Below, one piece after another: positions 8,631 to 17,367 of a stretch of DNA of 64,000 nucleotides; position 1 is the first letter of the stretch, and every line of letters starts with the position of its first letter. Both the position numbers and the translations under genes were made by a program. The notes beneath the pieces are model-generated. The model saw only the letters and a list, made by a program, of their open reading frames with translations. It was not told the DNA's origin and made no database searches. The stretch is from Parachlamydia acanthamoebae (GTDB lineage Bacteria > Chlamydiota > Chlamydiia > Chlamydiales > Parachlamydiaceae), in contig NZ_BAWW01000003.1 in the NCBI RefSeq assembly GCF_000875975.1, forward strand, positions 62,001-126,000, read 5' to 3'.

Positions 8631-9980
8631 ATGCAACCTACCTACTTCAATAAACCGATTCTGATTGTTGGACTTGGCATTAGTGGTCTTGCCGCTGCAC
8701 GCTTTCTCCTGACCCAAAAAGCACTCGTTTGGGCTATCGATCAAAATAAAGATAAGTTGAGAAAACGTTCCGACATCCAAATTCTGGAATCTCAAGGACT
8801 TCAATTTGTCGCCGAAAAAGATCTTCCTCCTCTAGAAACATTCCTTCTGGTCGTGACATCTCCTGGCGTTCCTCTTACTCATCCTGTGCTTCAGTTAGCC
8901 CAAGCCAAAAACATCAAAATCTTAGGAGAGATAGAATTAGCCTTTCGCTCTCTCAGAAATAAGCTCATTGGCATAACAGGAACGAATGGGAAAACAACGG
9001 TCACTCTACTCTTGACTCATCTTTTAAATTACGCAGGAATCCCTGCAAAAGCTGTTGGAAATGTAGGAGAGCCTCTTTCTGCAGAAATTACTTGTTCTTC
9101 CGAAACTGTTTTGGTGGTTGAGCTTAGCTCTTTTCAACTCGATACGCTTCAATCTCGCCAACTCGACATGGGAGTCATTTTAAACATTACCCCTGATCAC
9201 CTAGATCGCTACGCATCTATGGAAGATTATGCCCTCTCTAAAATGAAGATAAAATCTTGCATTAAAGAAGGGGCTCCGCTTTACATGGAAGAAAAAGCCT
9301 TTCAAAATTACGGGTTTTTACAAGCAAATTTCCCATGTCATCTTTATGGTTATTCCCACAACTGTCATTTGATGAGTGATCAGCAGTACCTATTTTTAAA
9401 TAAAAATATTGACTCCATTTTGCCTGTAGAGTATAGAGGGACTAAAAGTCATAGACTAGAAAATTTGATGGCTGCTTATGGTTTGTGCCGAGAAATGGGT
9501 ATCGATGCAACATTGTTTTGGGAAGGAGTTTCGACCTTCAACACACCTCCCCATCGAATTGAAAAAGTCGCCATTTTCAAGGATGTTTCATATTATAATG
9601 ACAGCAAAGGAACCAATATCGATGCTGTGATGCGAGCCATAGAAACAATTGAAGGACCCATCATTTTGATCGCTGGAGGGGTCGATAAAGGAACTGATTT
9701 TTCTCCTTGGATTTCTGCCTTTGCCAATAAAGTGAAGCACATTTGCGTCATTGGGCAAGCAAGCGAAAAATTAGATCGCACTTTATCAAAAAGTTTTAAC
9801 GTTGTGCGCTGCCAAAATATGCACGATGCTGTAAAACATGCATCCTCTCTTGCATATCCAGGAGATAATGTGCTATTATCCCCAGGGTGCGCAAGTTATG
9901 ACATGTTTGAAAATTATGCACATCGTGGAAAGACATTTAGAGAAGCTGTGAATGCTTTAGCTAGTATTCAAAACACTTAA
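8631..9980 (+). CDS. murD: UDP-N-acetylmuramoylalanine--D-glutamate ligase
   Basis: MurD adds D-glutamate to UDP-MurNAc-L-Ala. The 449-residue protein has an N-terminal Rossmann segment (ILIVGLGISGLAAARF), the P-loop GITGTNGKTTVT (114-125), VELSSFQLDT, ILNITPDHLDRY and, in the C-terminal domain, PHRIEKV, DSKGTN and LSPGCASYDMFENYAHRG, all characteristic of MurD. The start at 8631 lies 11 bases after the mraY stop. No strong Shine-Dalgarno sequence is visible, so translation is probably coupled. Confidence 0.96.
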   Translation: MQPTYFNKPILIVGLGISGLAAARFLLTQKALVWAIDQNKDKLRKRSDIQILESQGLQFVAEKDLPPLETFLLVVTSPGVPLTHPVLQLAQAKNIKILGEIELAFRSLRNKLIGITGTNGKTTVTLLLTHLLNYAGIPAKAVGNVGEPLSAEITCSSETVLVVELSSFQLDTLQSRQLDMGVILNITPDHLDRYASMEDYALSKMKIKSCIKEGAPLYMEEKAFQNYGFLQANFPCHLYGYSHNCHLMSDQQYLFLNKNIDSILPVEYRGTKSHRLENLMAAYGLCREMGIDATLFWEGVSTFNTPPHRIEKVAIFKDVSYYNDSKGTNIDAVMRAIETIEGPIILIAGGVDKGTDFSPWISAFANKVKHICVIGQASEKLDRTLSKSFNVVRCQNMHDAVKHASSLAYPGDNVLLSPGCASYDMFENYAHRGKTFREAVNALASIQNT

Positions 9981-9992
9981 AGGGGAAACGCA

Positions 9993-10691
9993 ATGAATCG
10001 AAGAGACACTATCATCATTGCCGTATTAATTAATTCGGGTTTACTCGCAATTTTATTTATGATGGCCATCCATCCCGATGATGCCTCAACCTACGCACCT
10101 TCTTCGCTTCCGTTAGCAGTTGCTCCTAAAGTGGAAGAGGAACCCTCTCATTATGCTTCTTCTAACATTTCTTATGTGCAAACAATCCCAACAGATGAAG
10201 TAGACAATGCCATAAAAGCGTTTGTAGACTCACCTTCACACGAAATTGCGCTTGCAGAAACACCGACGCCCCTTCTTCCTGTAAATGAATCACAAACAAC
10301 CATTTCTAGCGACGGTTACACAGAAATTAAGGTTAAGCGCGGAGACTTCCTAGAAAAAATCGCACGTACACATGGCACAACCATCAAAGCGATTATGAAA
10401 GCAAATGGTCTTTCTAGTGAGCGATTGAATGTGGGACAGACTCTACGCATTCCTCCCGCAACCCGCCCCATTGAAACGATCATGGAAGCACCTAAGCCTG
10501 CGGCACCACAAGAAAAGCCAAGTTCCTCTGCGAGTGATGAAAGCTCCTATTACATCGTTCAGCGCGGTGACAATCCTTGGAAAATTGCGAAAAAATTTCA
10601 GGTCCGTTTTGAAGACCTACTTATCTTGAATGATTTAGATGAAGAGAAAGCACGAAACTTAAAAGTTGGGGATAAACTGCGGGTTCGTTAA
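9993..10691 (+). CDS. Membrane-anchored protein with two LysM domains (NlpD position)
   Basis: A 232-residue protein with an N-terminal signal anchor (about 8-26, IIIAVLINSGLLAILFMM), a low-complexity stretch rich in Pro/Ser/Ala, and two LysM peptidoglycan-binding domains. The first is around 107-155 (KVKRGDFLEKIARTHGTT), the second around 185-232 (YIVQRGDNPWKIAKKF). In Chlamydia the gene at this point is called nlpD; here no M23 peptidase domain follows, so it is likely a binding or scaffold protein rather than a hydrolase. AAAGGGGAAA precedes the ATG, and ftsW starts 3 bases after its stop. A role in placing septal peptidoglycan is inferred from context. Confidence 0.88.
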   Translation: MNRRDTIIIAVLINSGLLAILFMMAIHPDDASTYAPSSLPLAVAPKVEEEPSHYASSNISYVQTIPTDEVDNAIKAFVDSPSHEIALAETPTPLLPVNESQTTISSDGYTEIKVKRGDFLEKIARTHGTTIKAIMKANGLSSERLNVGQTLRIPPATRPIETIMEAPKPAAPQEKPSSSASDESSYYIVQRGDNPWKIAKKFQVRFEDLLILNDLDEEKARNLKVGDKLRVR

Positions 10692-10694
10692 CTT

Positions 10695-11846
10695 ATGCGC
10701 TTGCTTTTACTCCTTTGCACGTCTCTGATTTTCACATTTGGATTGATCATGATTTTTAGCACAACTTCTGCGGAAGTTCTAGATCATGATCTCCAACGTA
10801 GTACCCACCAAGCTTTAATCCGTCAAATGGCTTATTCAACCGCAGGGTTTGCTCTTGCCTTTGGAGTATGGAAAGTTGGCTATCACCGCTTTTTAAAATA
10901 TAGCCCTCTTCTATTAGCATTATTCTCTTTTTTTTTGGTGATCACCTTAATTCCTGGGATAGGACGTGAAGTCAATGGATCACGCCGCTGGTTAGCTATT
11001 GGAGGCCTAACTTTTCAACCTTCTGAGTTTGTCAAGTACATTCTTCCAGCCTTCTTTATCGAAAGACTCATGGCCCTTGATCGGCAAGCTCTTTCCCTAA
11101 AAGACCTCCTAAAATTAGCCACAATCTGTGCCATTCCGATTTTATTAATTTTAGTCGAACCCAACAATGGAACAGCTGCCGTAATTGGACTCACACTGAT
11201 CGCGCTTTGCCTTGTCACACGCATTCCCGTTAAATACTGGGCCCTTCCTCTTATCTGTTTATCTCTCATTGCGATTGGTTCTGCCTATCATCTTTCTTAT
11301 GTATCCGCTCGACTAAAAGTCTATTTAGATCCCAGTTTTGATTTACAAGGAAAAGGACACCAGCCTCACCAAGCAAAAATTGCAGCAGGATCAGGAAAGC
11401 TATTTGGAAAAGGACCTGGAAATAGCTGGCAAAAGTTAAGCTACCTTCCAGAAGCCCAAAATGACTACATTGCCGCCATTTTTGCGGAAGAATTCGGCTT
11501 TATTGGTATGCTAGGCCTTATCTTGCTCTACATGTTTTTAGCCTATCTAGGCTTTGCCATTGCAAATCAAGCGCAAGATTTTGTGGGGTTTTATTTTGGA
11601 TCTGCTGTAACATTTTTAATCTGTTTTCAGGCTTTTTTAAATTTAGGCGTTGTTTCAGGCTTGGTTCCCAGCACAGGTCTTAATCTTCCCCTTTTCAGCC
11701 AGGGAGGCACCTCTTTAATCGCAAATTTGATGGGAATCGCTCTCCTCTACAGTATTTCAACCCCTGCGACTCAGTCAAACATCTCTACAAGCCCATTTTC
11801 TGAAAAACCTTTATCTCGAAATCCAAATCGGTTACATTCCTTTTAA
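10695..11846 (+). CDS. ftsW: SEDS-family peptidoglycan polymerase FtsW
   Basis: A 383-residue protein with about ten membrane segments and SEDS-family motifs: GSRRWLAIGGLTFQPSEFVK, LVEPNNGTAAV, YLPEAQNDYIAAIFAEEFG and VSGLVPSTGLNLPLFSQGGT. It polymerises lipid II during division together with a cognate class-B PBP. The position after murD and the LysM protein supports FtsW rather than RodA. The ATG at 10695 follows the upstream stop by 3 bases. In Chlamydia the next genes are murG and murC-ddl, but these are not found here. Confidence 0.93.
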   Translation: MRLLLLLCTSLIFTFGLIMIFSTTSAEVLDHDLQRSTHQALIRQMAYSTAGFALAFGVWKVGYHRFLKYSPLLLALFSFFLVITLIPGIGREVNGSRRWLAIGGLTFQPSEFVKYILPAFFIERLMALDRQALSLKDLLKLATICAIPILLILVEPNNGTAAVIGLTLIALCLVTRIPVKYWALPLICLSLIAIGSAYHLSYVSARLKVYLDPSFDLQGKGHQPHQAKIAAGSGKLFGKGPGNSWQKLSYLPEAQNDYIAAIFAEEFGFIGMLGLILLYMFLAYLGFAIANQAQDFVGFYFGSAVTFLICFQAFLNLGVVSGLVPSTGLNLPLFSQGGTSLIANLMGIALLYSISTPATQSNISTSPFSEKPLSRNPNRLHSF

Positions 11847-11873
11847 ATATAGATTAACCTTTCAGGAGTCATT

Positions 11874-13052
11874 ATGTTGTCGAGAATTTGCCTTTTAACA
11901 AATTACAACCTCTATGAATCTAAGCGTCATTTTACTCAAAAATTTGCAGAAGCACTGAATCGCCATCATATTGAAACAAAAATTATTGATGCCAATGAAG
12001 GACCTATTGGAGCTGATATTATCTCAGCTATTCAACGTTTTGACCCGCACCTGACTTGCTCGTTCAATAGCATGATGCCCTTGTCGCAGAACCGTTATTT
12101 GTGGGACCTATTAGAAACACCCCACCTTTCTATTCTCGTAGATCCTGCTATTTACTCGGTTAGCTTGACAAGTAGCCCCTACTCCATTCTTTCATGTGTG
12201 GATCGAAATGATGTCTCTTCGATGAAAGAATATAATTTTGACAGAATTTTCTTTTGGCCACATGCTGTCGAAAAAGAGCTTGGCTCTGAACCCGAGCAAA
12301 AAAAAGAATTCGATGTCGTCTTTCTTGGAAGTTGCTATGACTACGAAAGTTTAAGAGCCTCTTGGCGGCAGCGCAATCCAGATGCTCTGAATGTTGTGCT
12401 CGACGATGCCATTGACATTGTGCTTTCCAATAATCAAATCTCTTTGGCTGATGCCCTTGTAGATGCTTGGAACCGCTCATCTTACAATCCAGAAGGGGTC
12501 GATTTTACCACTTTATTCTACTACCTTGATATGTATACACGCGGAAAAGATCGGGTTGAACTCATCCGCTCAATCAAAGATGTTCCTGTCCATATTTTTG
12601 GAGAGCTTTCACAAGACAACGCGGTAGGCGTATTAGGATGGCAGCAGTATCTTGCCAATCAATCCAATGTGACCATCCACCCGTCTGTTCCTTTTTCACA
12701 ATCGTTTGACATTCTGAGAAAAAGTAAAATTAGCCTTAATAGCATGCCTTTCTTCCGTGATGGAACACATGAAAGAGTCTTTACAAGTCTCTGCTGCGGC
12801 GCCGTTCCCATTACAAGTGAAAGCACCTATTTACGTGAAACCTTCAAAGATGGAAAAGAGCTTTTCTACTACCAATCAAAACATTGGAATGAGGTCAACG
12901 ACAAAATTCATACCATCCTTGCCGATGAACCTAAGCGTCAAGCAATCTGTGAGCAGGGAAGAGAACTCGTCATGCGCGATCACACATGGGACAAAAGAGC
13001 CGAACAGCTCAAGATCGCGATTGAACCCTTTCTAGAAAAACTTCTCAAATAG
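11874..13052 (+). CDS. CgeB-like glycosyltransferase in the murG position
   Basis: A 392-residue cytoplasmic protein that looks like a GT-B glycosyltransferase of the CgeB/YkvP type (Glyco_trans_1_2 C-terminus). The C-terminal half contains INSLNSMPFFRDGTHERV-type sequence (SLNSMPFFRDGTHERVFTSL), a CCGAVPITSE segment and DGKELFYYQSKHWNEV, which correspond to the sugar-nucleotide-binding lobe. The N-terminal half has the alternating strand pattern of a Rossmann lobe. AGGAGT lies 5 bases before the ATG. It is not MurG: the MurG signature GGSQGA is absent. It lies 27 bases after ftsW and probably shares its transcript, ending at the hairpin at 13060. The donor and acceptor are unknown; glycosylation of a surface polymer or protein is possible. 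Confidence 0.8.
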   Translation: MLSRICLLTNYNLYESKRHFTQKFAEALNRHHIETKIIDANEGPIGADIISAIQRFDPHLTCSFNSMMPLSQNRYLWDLLETPHLSILVDPAIYSVSLTSSPYSILSCVDRNDVSSMKEYNFDRIFFWPHAVEKELGSEPEQKKEFDVVFLGSCYDYESLRASWRQRNPDALNVVLDDAIDIVLSNNQISLADALVDAWNRSSYNPEGVDFTTLFYYLDMYTRGKDRVELIRSIKDVPVHIFGELSQDNAVGVLGWQQYLANQSNVTIHPSVPFSQSFDILRKSKISLNSMPFFRDGTHERVFTSLCCGAVPITSESTYLRETFKDGKELFYYQSKHWNEVNDKIHTILADEPKRQAICEQGRELVMRDHTWDKRAEQLKIAIEPFLEKLLK

Positions 13053-13059
13053 AGATAAG

Positions 13060-13084
13060 CCCCTCAAAATGAGGGGTCTTCTTT
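13060..13084. terminator. Rho-independent terminator between convergent genes
   Basis: A 6-bp GC-rich stem CCCCTC/GAGGGG with loop AAAAT is followed by TCTTCTTTCCTT. It closes the cell-wall operon and lies between convergent genes, only 2 bases from the stop codon of the deaminase gene. Confidence 0.8.
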
Positions 13085-13086
13085 CC

Positions 13087-13980
13087 TTAGTTTATTTTTT
13101 CAACTTTGAAAACTGCATGTGGAGCGATTTTTTTCAGAAGTAGTTCTGTCATGACAACTTGGCTAATCACAGCATCAGCTTTTTCTACCAAGATGACTTC
13201 TTTGATATCATCATAACTATGCATATCAGCCAAAAGCGCTACCAAAGCTGCTTGAAAAGGGGAAAGGCTTGGATTAAAAGCTGCGTTCTCCAAATAAGAT
13301 CCTCGGTAAATATTCCCATCCTGTGTCTGAATAGCGATCCCTGAAAATGCCTGGCTATAGGGCGCATAGGAACTATTCGCTGCCAAAATTGCATTTGCTC
13401 TTACCGAACAATCTGCATCGAGACATTTGTTTTCTGCTTGAGTCATTAATCCCCCAGAAACACCTAGATCTTTTGGACCGAAAGATTCAGGAAGCAAAGC
13501 AGCTAGCTCCATAGGAGGACGATTAAGAATCCAGACTTGCATTTTCTCTGAACCAATTTCGGTTAAAAATTGTCTGCAATGTCCACAAGGAGCAGCAGAA
13601 ACAGCGATCGCCACCAACCCCTCTTCTCCATGATTGCGTGCATTCACAATCAAAAATTGCTCTCCATGCACGGTTTGGTTTAAAGGAAACCCTGGAAACT
13701 CTAAATTAACTCCGAGGTACAGATTGCCATTTTTCCCTAACCCCACAGCTCCCACTTGAAAATGTGAAATAGAAGGCCGTGCAAAAGGTTTTGCGATTGA
13801 AATCAATCGCAACATCAATTCTTCTTTGCTGATATTTAATTCATGTGTAATTTGATCAACTTTTTCTGCCGGAATAACAAAACGATTGGATACATCTAAT
13901 TCGGATAAAAAATTTGATGTAAATGCAAAAGACTGCACTAAGCTAAATAGACAAAAGATCGATAAGAATAACTTTCTCAT
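13087..13980 (-). CDS. cdd: Cytidine deaminase (E. coli-type, two-domain) with a signal peptide
   Basis: Cytidine/deoxycytidine deaminase, converting cytidine to uridine. The 297-residue protein matches the long E. coli-type enzyme (about 294 residues): catalytic N-terminal half with HGE (105-107) and PCGHC (131-135) supplying the zinc ligands and proton-shuttle glutamate, and a non-catalytic C-terminal repeat with PYSQAFSGIAIQT and GSYLENAAFNPSLSPFQAAL. Two features are odd. The usual HAE is HGE. The N-terminus MRKLFLSIFCLFSLVQSFAF is a clear Sec-type signal peptide (cleavage perhaps after SFA), which cytosolic Cdd proteins lack. GGAG lies 10 bases before the ATG, and no other suitable start lies near, so the export signal appears to be genuine. 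A periplasmic enzyme acting on host-derived nucleosides is inferred. Confidence 0.92.
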   Translation of the reverse strand: MRKLFLSIFCLFSLVQSFAFTSNFLSELDVSNRFVIPAEKVDQITHELNISKEELMLRLISIAKPFARPSISHFQVGAVGLGKNGNLYLGVNLEFPGFPLNQTVHGEQFLIVNARNHGEEGLVAIAVSAAPCGHCRQFLTEIGSEKMQVWILNRPPMELAALLPESFGPKDLGVSGGLMTQAENKCLDADCSVRANAILAANSSYAPYSQAFSGIAIQTQDGNIYRGSYLENAAFNPSLSPFQAALVALLADMHSYDDIKEVILVEKADAVISQVVMTELLLKKIAPHAVFKVEKIN

Positions 13981-14152
13981 TTATTGCCTGCTCCATTTGT
14001 GAATTTAATTTTTTTGAATACCAATTTTACGAGGCTGTGCGAAAAGGTAAACAAAAACAAAAATTTAAAGCAAGAAACAAATTTTCTGACCCCAACCTTT
14101 AAATCAATTAACCGTAAAACCATTCTAGTAGAAGCTTTTATTTTTCCTGTGT

Positions 14153-14158
14153 TATAAT
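14153..14158 (+). promoter_or_regulatory. Candidate -10 element upstream of the coupled effector-candidate pair
   Basis: A perfect TATAAT lies 24 bases before the ATG at 14182, with no good -35 match at 16-18 bases. GGAGG at 14172-14176 is the ribosome binding site that decides that start. Confidence 0.35.
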
Positions 14159-14181
14159 AAGTCTAAATTATGGAGGTTTTT

Positions 14182-15411
14182 ATGGTTAGTAAAATTTCGA
14201 ATAGAGAATGGAATGAAAGTGACATACAAAAAGTTCTAGAGGGACTTGCAAATCCACCTGCTGCAAGGGCAACATGGATACGCAGAGATTTGACTTTAAA
14301 AAATCCAAATCTTGCGCAACGCGCCCTTTGGAAGATTGCCAAACACAGTGCTTTTTTACGCCGCCTATTTTTTTCAGTAGACTATCAAGTTTCACATGAT
14401 CACTTAGAAAAAATTAAAGCTAAAGTATTAAATGATTCACCCCAAATTCCTCTCTATAATCGGGCCATTCAAACGTTCAACTCCTTTGTCCCAAAAACCT
14501 ATGTGCTTTCTTCGTTGGATGAGTCTCTACCCACTAGCACCCCTCTCCCAAAAGCTGAAGAAGTGAAAACCCCTCCAACGCAAAAAAATTATTATTTTGA
14601 CGTTTTACAAAAATTTGAGGAACAGTACATTCCTCTCGATCCTATCCCTATTAATCGAAATTGGGGGATAAATCTTTTTAGGGAACAAGTCATTTGTTTT
14701 AAGAAAAATATTCCTGCTTTTTTATGGTTCCTGGAAAAAACTCCTCATCATTCAGAAATCGCTTTTACTATTGGTTTTGGAGGAAGGGCTCGTTCAAAAC
14801 AAGAAACCCGTACAGATCAATTTTGGCCCGAACCATTGCTCCATGCTTTAAACCAAAATAAGTCCATTATGAATGTGCTCATTGATACCCATGGGCGGTC
14901 ATGTTCTCCAAATGATCTGACGGCAATGCTTCTAGATCGAGCCCGTCCCATCCCCGCTTCATTTTGGCAAAATCTTGCGCAAAATGTCGATATTCCTCAA
15001 TTCAGTTGCGGAATTCCGAGTGAGGAAGATTTAAAAGAAAAAGAAAATTTATCAAGCGCTCAAAAAGAGGTCTCCTTTAGTTGGGAAAGTCAACAGCAGA
15101 TTGATGAATTTAGGCAAAAATGGTGTGATTTCAATTTACGCTGTTTGGAAGCAGGAAAGAAAGTTTACATTGGATGGTATGTCAATTCGCGGCCTGATCC
15201 ATGGATCATCAATTTTTACAATGCACATCAAGAAAAATACCAAAATCAGCTTTTCTTTCTAGTCGGTAGCCAAGATTTTGGATGCATCCCGAAAGGTCAA
15301 TATTCACAAGAAGAAATTAATAAAGCGCGAGATTTTTATGATGCGCAAGATGACGAACATCTGAACGCATACAGTGATCGCTATACTTTTGTCAAAAATG
15401 GGAGATTTTAA
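14182..15411 (+). CDS. Orphan protein sharing its N-terminal module with the PARG-like neighbour
   Basis: A 409-residue protein without a recognised catalytic domain. The start is the ATG at 14182, 5 bases after GGAGG; an ATG at 14170 lies before that site. Residues about 40-110 (AQRALWKIAKHSAFLRRLFF and the following helix-rich segment ending in IQTFNSF) are clearly related to residues about 40-110 of the next gene's product (LQRGLWALAKHSHVLRRFLF). The remaining part is unique, with an alpha/beta-looking section (SEIAFTIGFGGRARSKQETR, NVLIDTHGRSC, KVYIGWYVNSRPDPW). No signal peptide or membrane segment is seen. The next gene starts 3 bases after the stop, so the two are translationally coupled. 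A secreted effector pair is inferred from the shared N-terminal module and the macrodomain partner. Confidence 0.75.
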   Translation: MVSKISNREWNESDIQKVLEGLANPPAARATWIRRDLTLKNPNLAQRALWKIAKHSAFLRRLFFSVDYQVSHDHLEKIKAKVLNDSPQIPLYNRAIQTFNSFVPKTYVLSSLDESLPTSTPLPKAEEVKTPPTQKNYYFDVLQKFEEQYIPLDPIPINRNWGINLFREQVICFKKNIPAFLWFLEKTPHHSEIAFTIGFGGRARSKQETRTDQFWPEPLLHALNQNKSIMNVLIDTHGRSCSPNDLTAMLLDRARPIPASFWQNLAQNVDIPQFSCGIPSEEDLKEKENLSSAQKEVSFSWESQQQIDEFRQKWCDFNLRCLEAGKKVYIGWYVNSRPDPWIINFYNAHQEKYQNQLFFLVGSQDFGCIPKGQYSQEEINKARDFYDAQDDEHLNAYSDRYTFVKNGRF

Positions 15412-15414
15412 TCT

Positions 15415-17214
15415 GTGGTTTCTATCAGTTCTTTAGGATGGAATCTTGAAACATTCAAAAATACACTAGATCCTCTAAATAATTTTGAGCTCAAGGCTCA
15501 AAAAACGATCATTAAACAACATTTAGCTCCTAAAGATTTGAATATCCTTCAACGCGGACTTTGGGCTCTTGCTAAGCACTCACATGTCTTAAGACGATTT
15601 CTTTTTGGTGTGCATGTAAAAAAGGATGTTAAACTCATCAAAAATATGGGTGCATATCTTCAAAGAAATCCGAATCCTGAGCTTTTAGACTCTTATAAGA
15701 AAACGATTGAACAATTTAATCTTTTTCTAGCGGGTATTGGCAAAAATACCTTCAAAAAATATGAGGTTCAGCTTCCCCTATCCCCGTTTAAGAAATCTGA
15801 AAAGGCTCTTTTTGATTTTCTAGATTCCAATAAAAAAAATTTTGGCAGCACACCTCACCGACAAAACTTGCGGATCGAACGTATCAAGCATGATTTTGCA
15901 AACTCGGATTCATTTAACGCATTTGTTGATCGGATGAGTGCGCAACCAAATCCAATTCTAAAAGAAAAAATTGGAGAAATTGCCCAATTTTTAGATAAAC
16001 AAATGCGGGGATATAAGGATCCTGATCAACGCAGTTTTCCTCCTATTTTGGCTAGAAATTTACAACGCAATCCTGACATGTATGCAAAAATGCCTGTTGC
16101 AAAAAATCTGCGTCATTCCCCTCTGCATTGCTCTAAAAACAGATTTACACATTTATATGATTCTATCTCAAGCATTGAGCATTATAAACAAGAATTCTTC
16201 CATGCTTACCCCAGAAAAATTCAAATAACAAATGACTTTTATCTCTTTGATATTCTCGATGTACAATTTCAAAATTTAGCTCTTAGGCTAACTGATTCTC
16301 TGAGCTTAAACGATCTTAGAAATCCTACTGATACAGCAACTTTGCATCTTATTCGGGCTAGAAACTATGCGATTGCCACGCGAGATGAAATCTATTGGAA
16401 TGGGAGACTTATTCCCTCTCATCGCCAAGATTTGTTGCTGAACAAGGCTCAGGAACTAGAGACAAATTTGCACTCATTAACTCTTTGGGATTGGGCTGGA
16501 TTTTCAGATGACTATTTTGATCATACACCAGGCCCTTTTGCCACAATCATTCAGGTGACCCAGGAAGATACACAGACAGCTATTCAAAGACTTGCTCAAA
16601 TCGTTCCTGATTCACGAAAAATCGCATGGGTCAATATGGCAAATGCACATCGAACTGGGGGCGGATTTCAAAAAGGGGATAAAGCTCAGGAAGAAATGAT
16701 CATCACCCATTGCGATGCAATTGGTATTTTGGCGGCAGTTTCAGGAATTGAAAGTGACGGAAGAATGGGCTATGATGACCAGTGGCATATTCCTCCGGGA
16801 GGAAATTACTTTCATCAAACCACGTTTTTCACTACTGATGTGCTGATCACATGTAATAGCATCGTGCATGCTTTTGCAGATTTCAGAAAACAATATCCTG
16901 AATCTGAATTTTCAGACTTTAAAGCCAAAAGAAAAGACCTTTTAGATATCCGCTCAGAAGAATACGTAAAGCGGATCAAGCTTGATATGCGAGGCGTTTT
17001 GCGTACTGCCAAAGAAAAGCAGCAAGAAGTTCTTATACTCAGTGCAACAGGTTGCGGAGCGTTTGGTCACGACCCTCATGCTGAAGCTAAAGCTTGGAAG
17101 GAAGTTTTAAATGAGTCAGAATTTCGAGGCCATTTCAAGCAAGTTGTGTTTGCAATTAAACACGATACCCGAAATCCAAAAAATTTCGAGGCTTTTAATA
17201 AAGCCTTCTCTTAG
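15415..17214 (+). CDS. PARG-like macrodomain protein (candidate ADP-ribose glycohydrolase effector)
   Basis: A 599-residue protein starting with GTG, coupled to the preceding gene (3-base gap; GGGAG about 10 bases upstream). Residues about 40-110 form the module shared with that neighbour. The C-terminal 220 residues are a microbial poly(ADP-ribose) glycohydrolase domain: VNMANAHRTGGGFQKGDKAQ followed by EE gives the catalytic signature GGG-X7-QEE (about 415-427), and LILSATGCGAFGHDPHAEA (about 540-558) is the family's GCGAFGNDP motif. Both catalytic glutamates are present, so activity is plausible. Such enzymes remove ADP-ribose from proteins. Residues between 110 and 330 are unassigned. The domain layout fits an effector acting on host ADP-ribosylation, but secretion is inferred. 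Hairpin 17221-17246 follows the stop. Confidence 0.85.
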   Translation: MVSISSLGWNLETFKNTLDPLNNFELKAQKTIIKQHLAPKDLNILQRGLWALAKHSHVLRRFLFGVHVKKDVKLIKNMGAYLQRNPNPELLDSYKKTIEQFNLFLAGIGKNTFKKYEVQLPLSPFKKSEKALFDFLDSNKKNFGSTPHRQNLRIERIKHDFANSDSFNAFVDRMSAQPNPILKEKIGEIAQFLDKQMRGYKDPDQRSFPPILARNLQRNPDMYAKMPVAKNLRHSPLHCSKNRFTHLYDSISSIEHYKQEFFHAYPRKIQITNDFYLFDILDVQFQNLALRLTDSLSLNDLRNPTDTATLHLIRARNYAIATRDEIYWNGRLIPSHRQDLLLNKAQELETNLHSLTLWDWAGFSDDYFDHTPGPFATIIQVTQEDTQTAIQRLAQIVPDSRKIAWVNMANAHRTGGGFQKGDKAQEEMIITHCDAIGILAAVSGIESDGRMGYDDQWHIPPGGNYFHQTTFFTTDVLITCNSIVHAFADFRKQYPESEFSDFKAKRKDLLDIRSEEYVKRIKLDMRGVLRTAKEKQQEVLILSATGCGAFGHDPHAEAKAWKEVLNESEFRGHFKQVVFAIKHDTRNPKNFEAFNKAFS

Positions 17215-17220
17215 AAATTC

Positions 17221-17246
17221 AGCCATGTGCATTTCTGCACATGGCT
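17221..17246 (+). terminator. Hairpin after the PARG-like gene
   Basis: A perfect 11-bp inverted repeat, AGCCATGTGCA/TGCACATGGCT, with loop TTTC, 6 bases after the stop codon. No T-run follows, so it may act as an mRNA 3'-end stabiliser. The same arm sequence recurs in the terminator at 18718. Confidence 0.5.
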
Positions 17247-17367
17247 TAGAAATGACTTAATTTGATCGAAAAATATTTAAAAACGGTTTACTAGATTTTT
17301 TTGTCAGGAAAATGTAAAATATAGCTACATTTTTTTAAAAATATATTTATCTTAAAAGGGTTTTTTA

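Noticed and set aside
12160-12480. 106-codon minus-strand frame inside the glycosyltransferase gene
   Set aside because: Composition and lack of a ribosome site mark it as a shadow frame.
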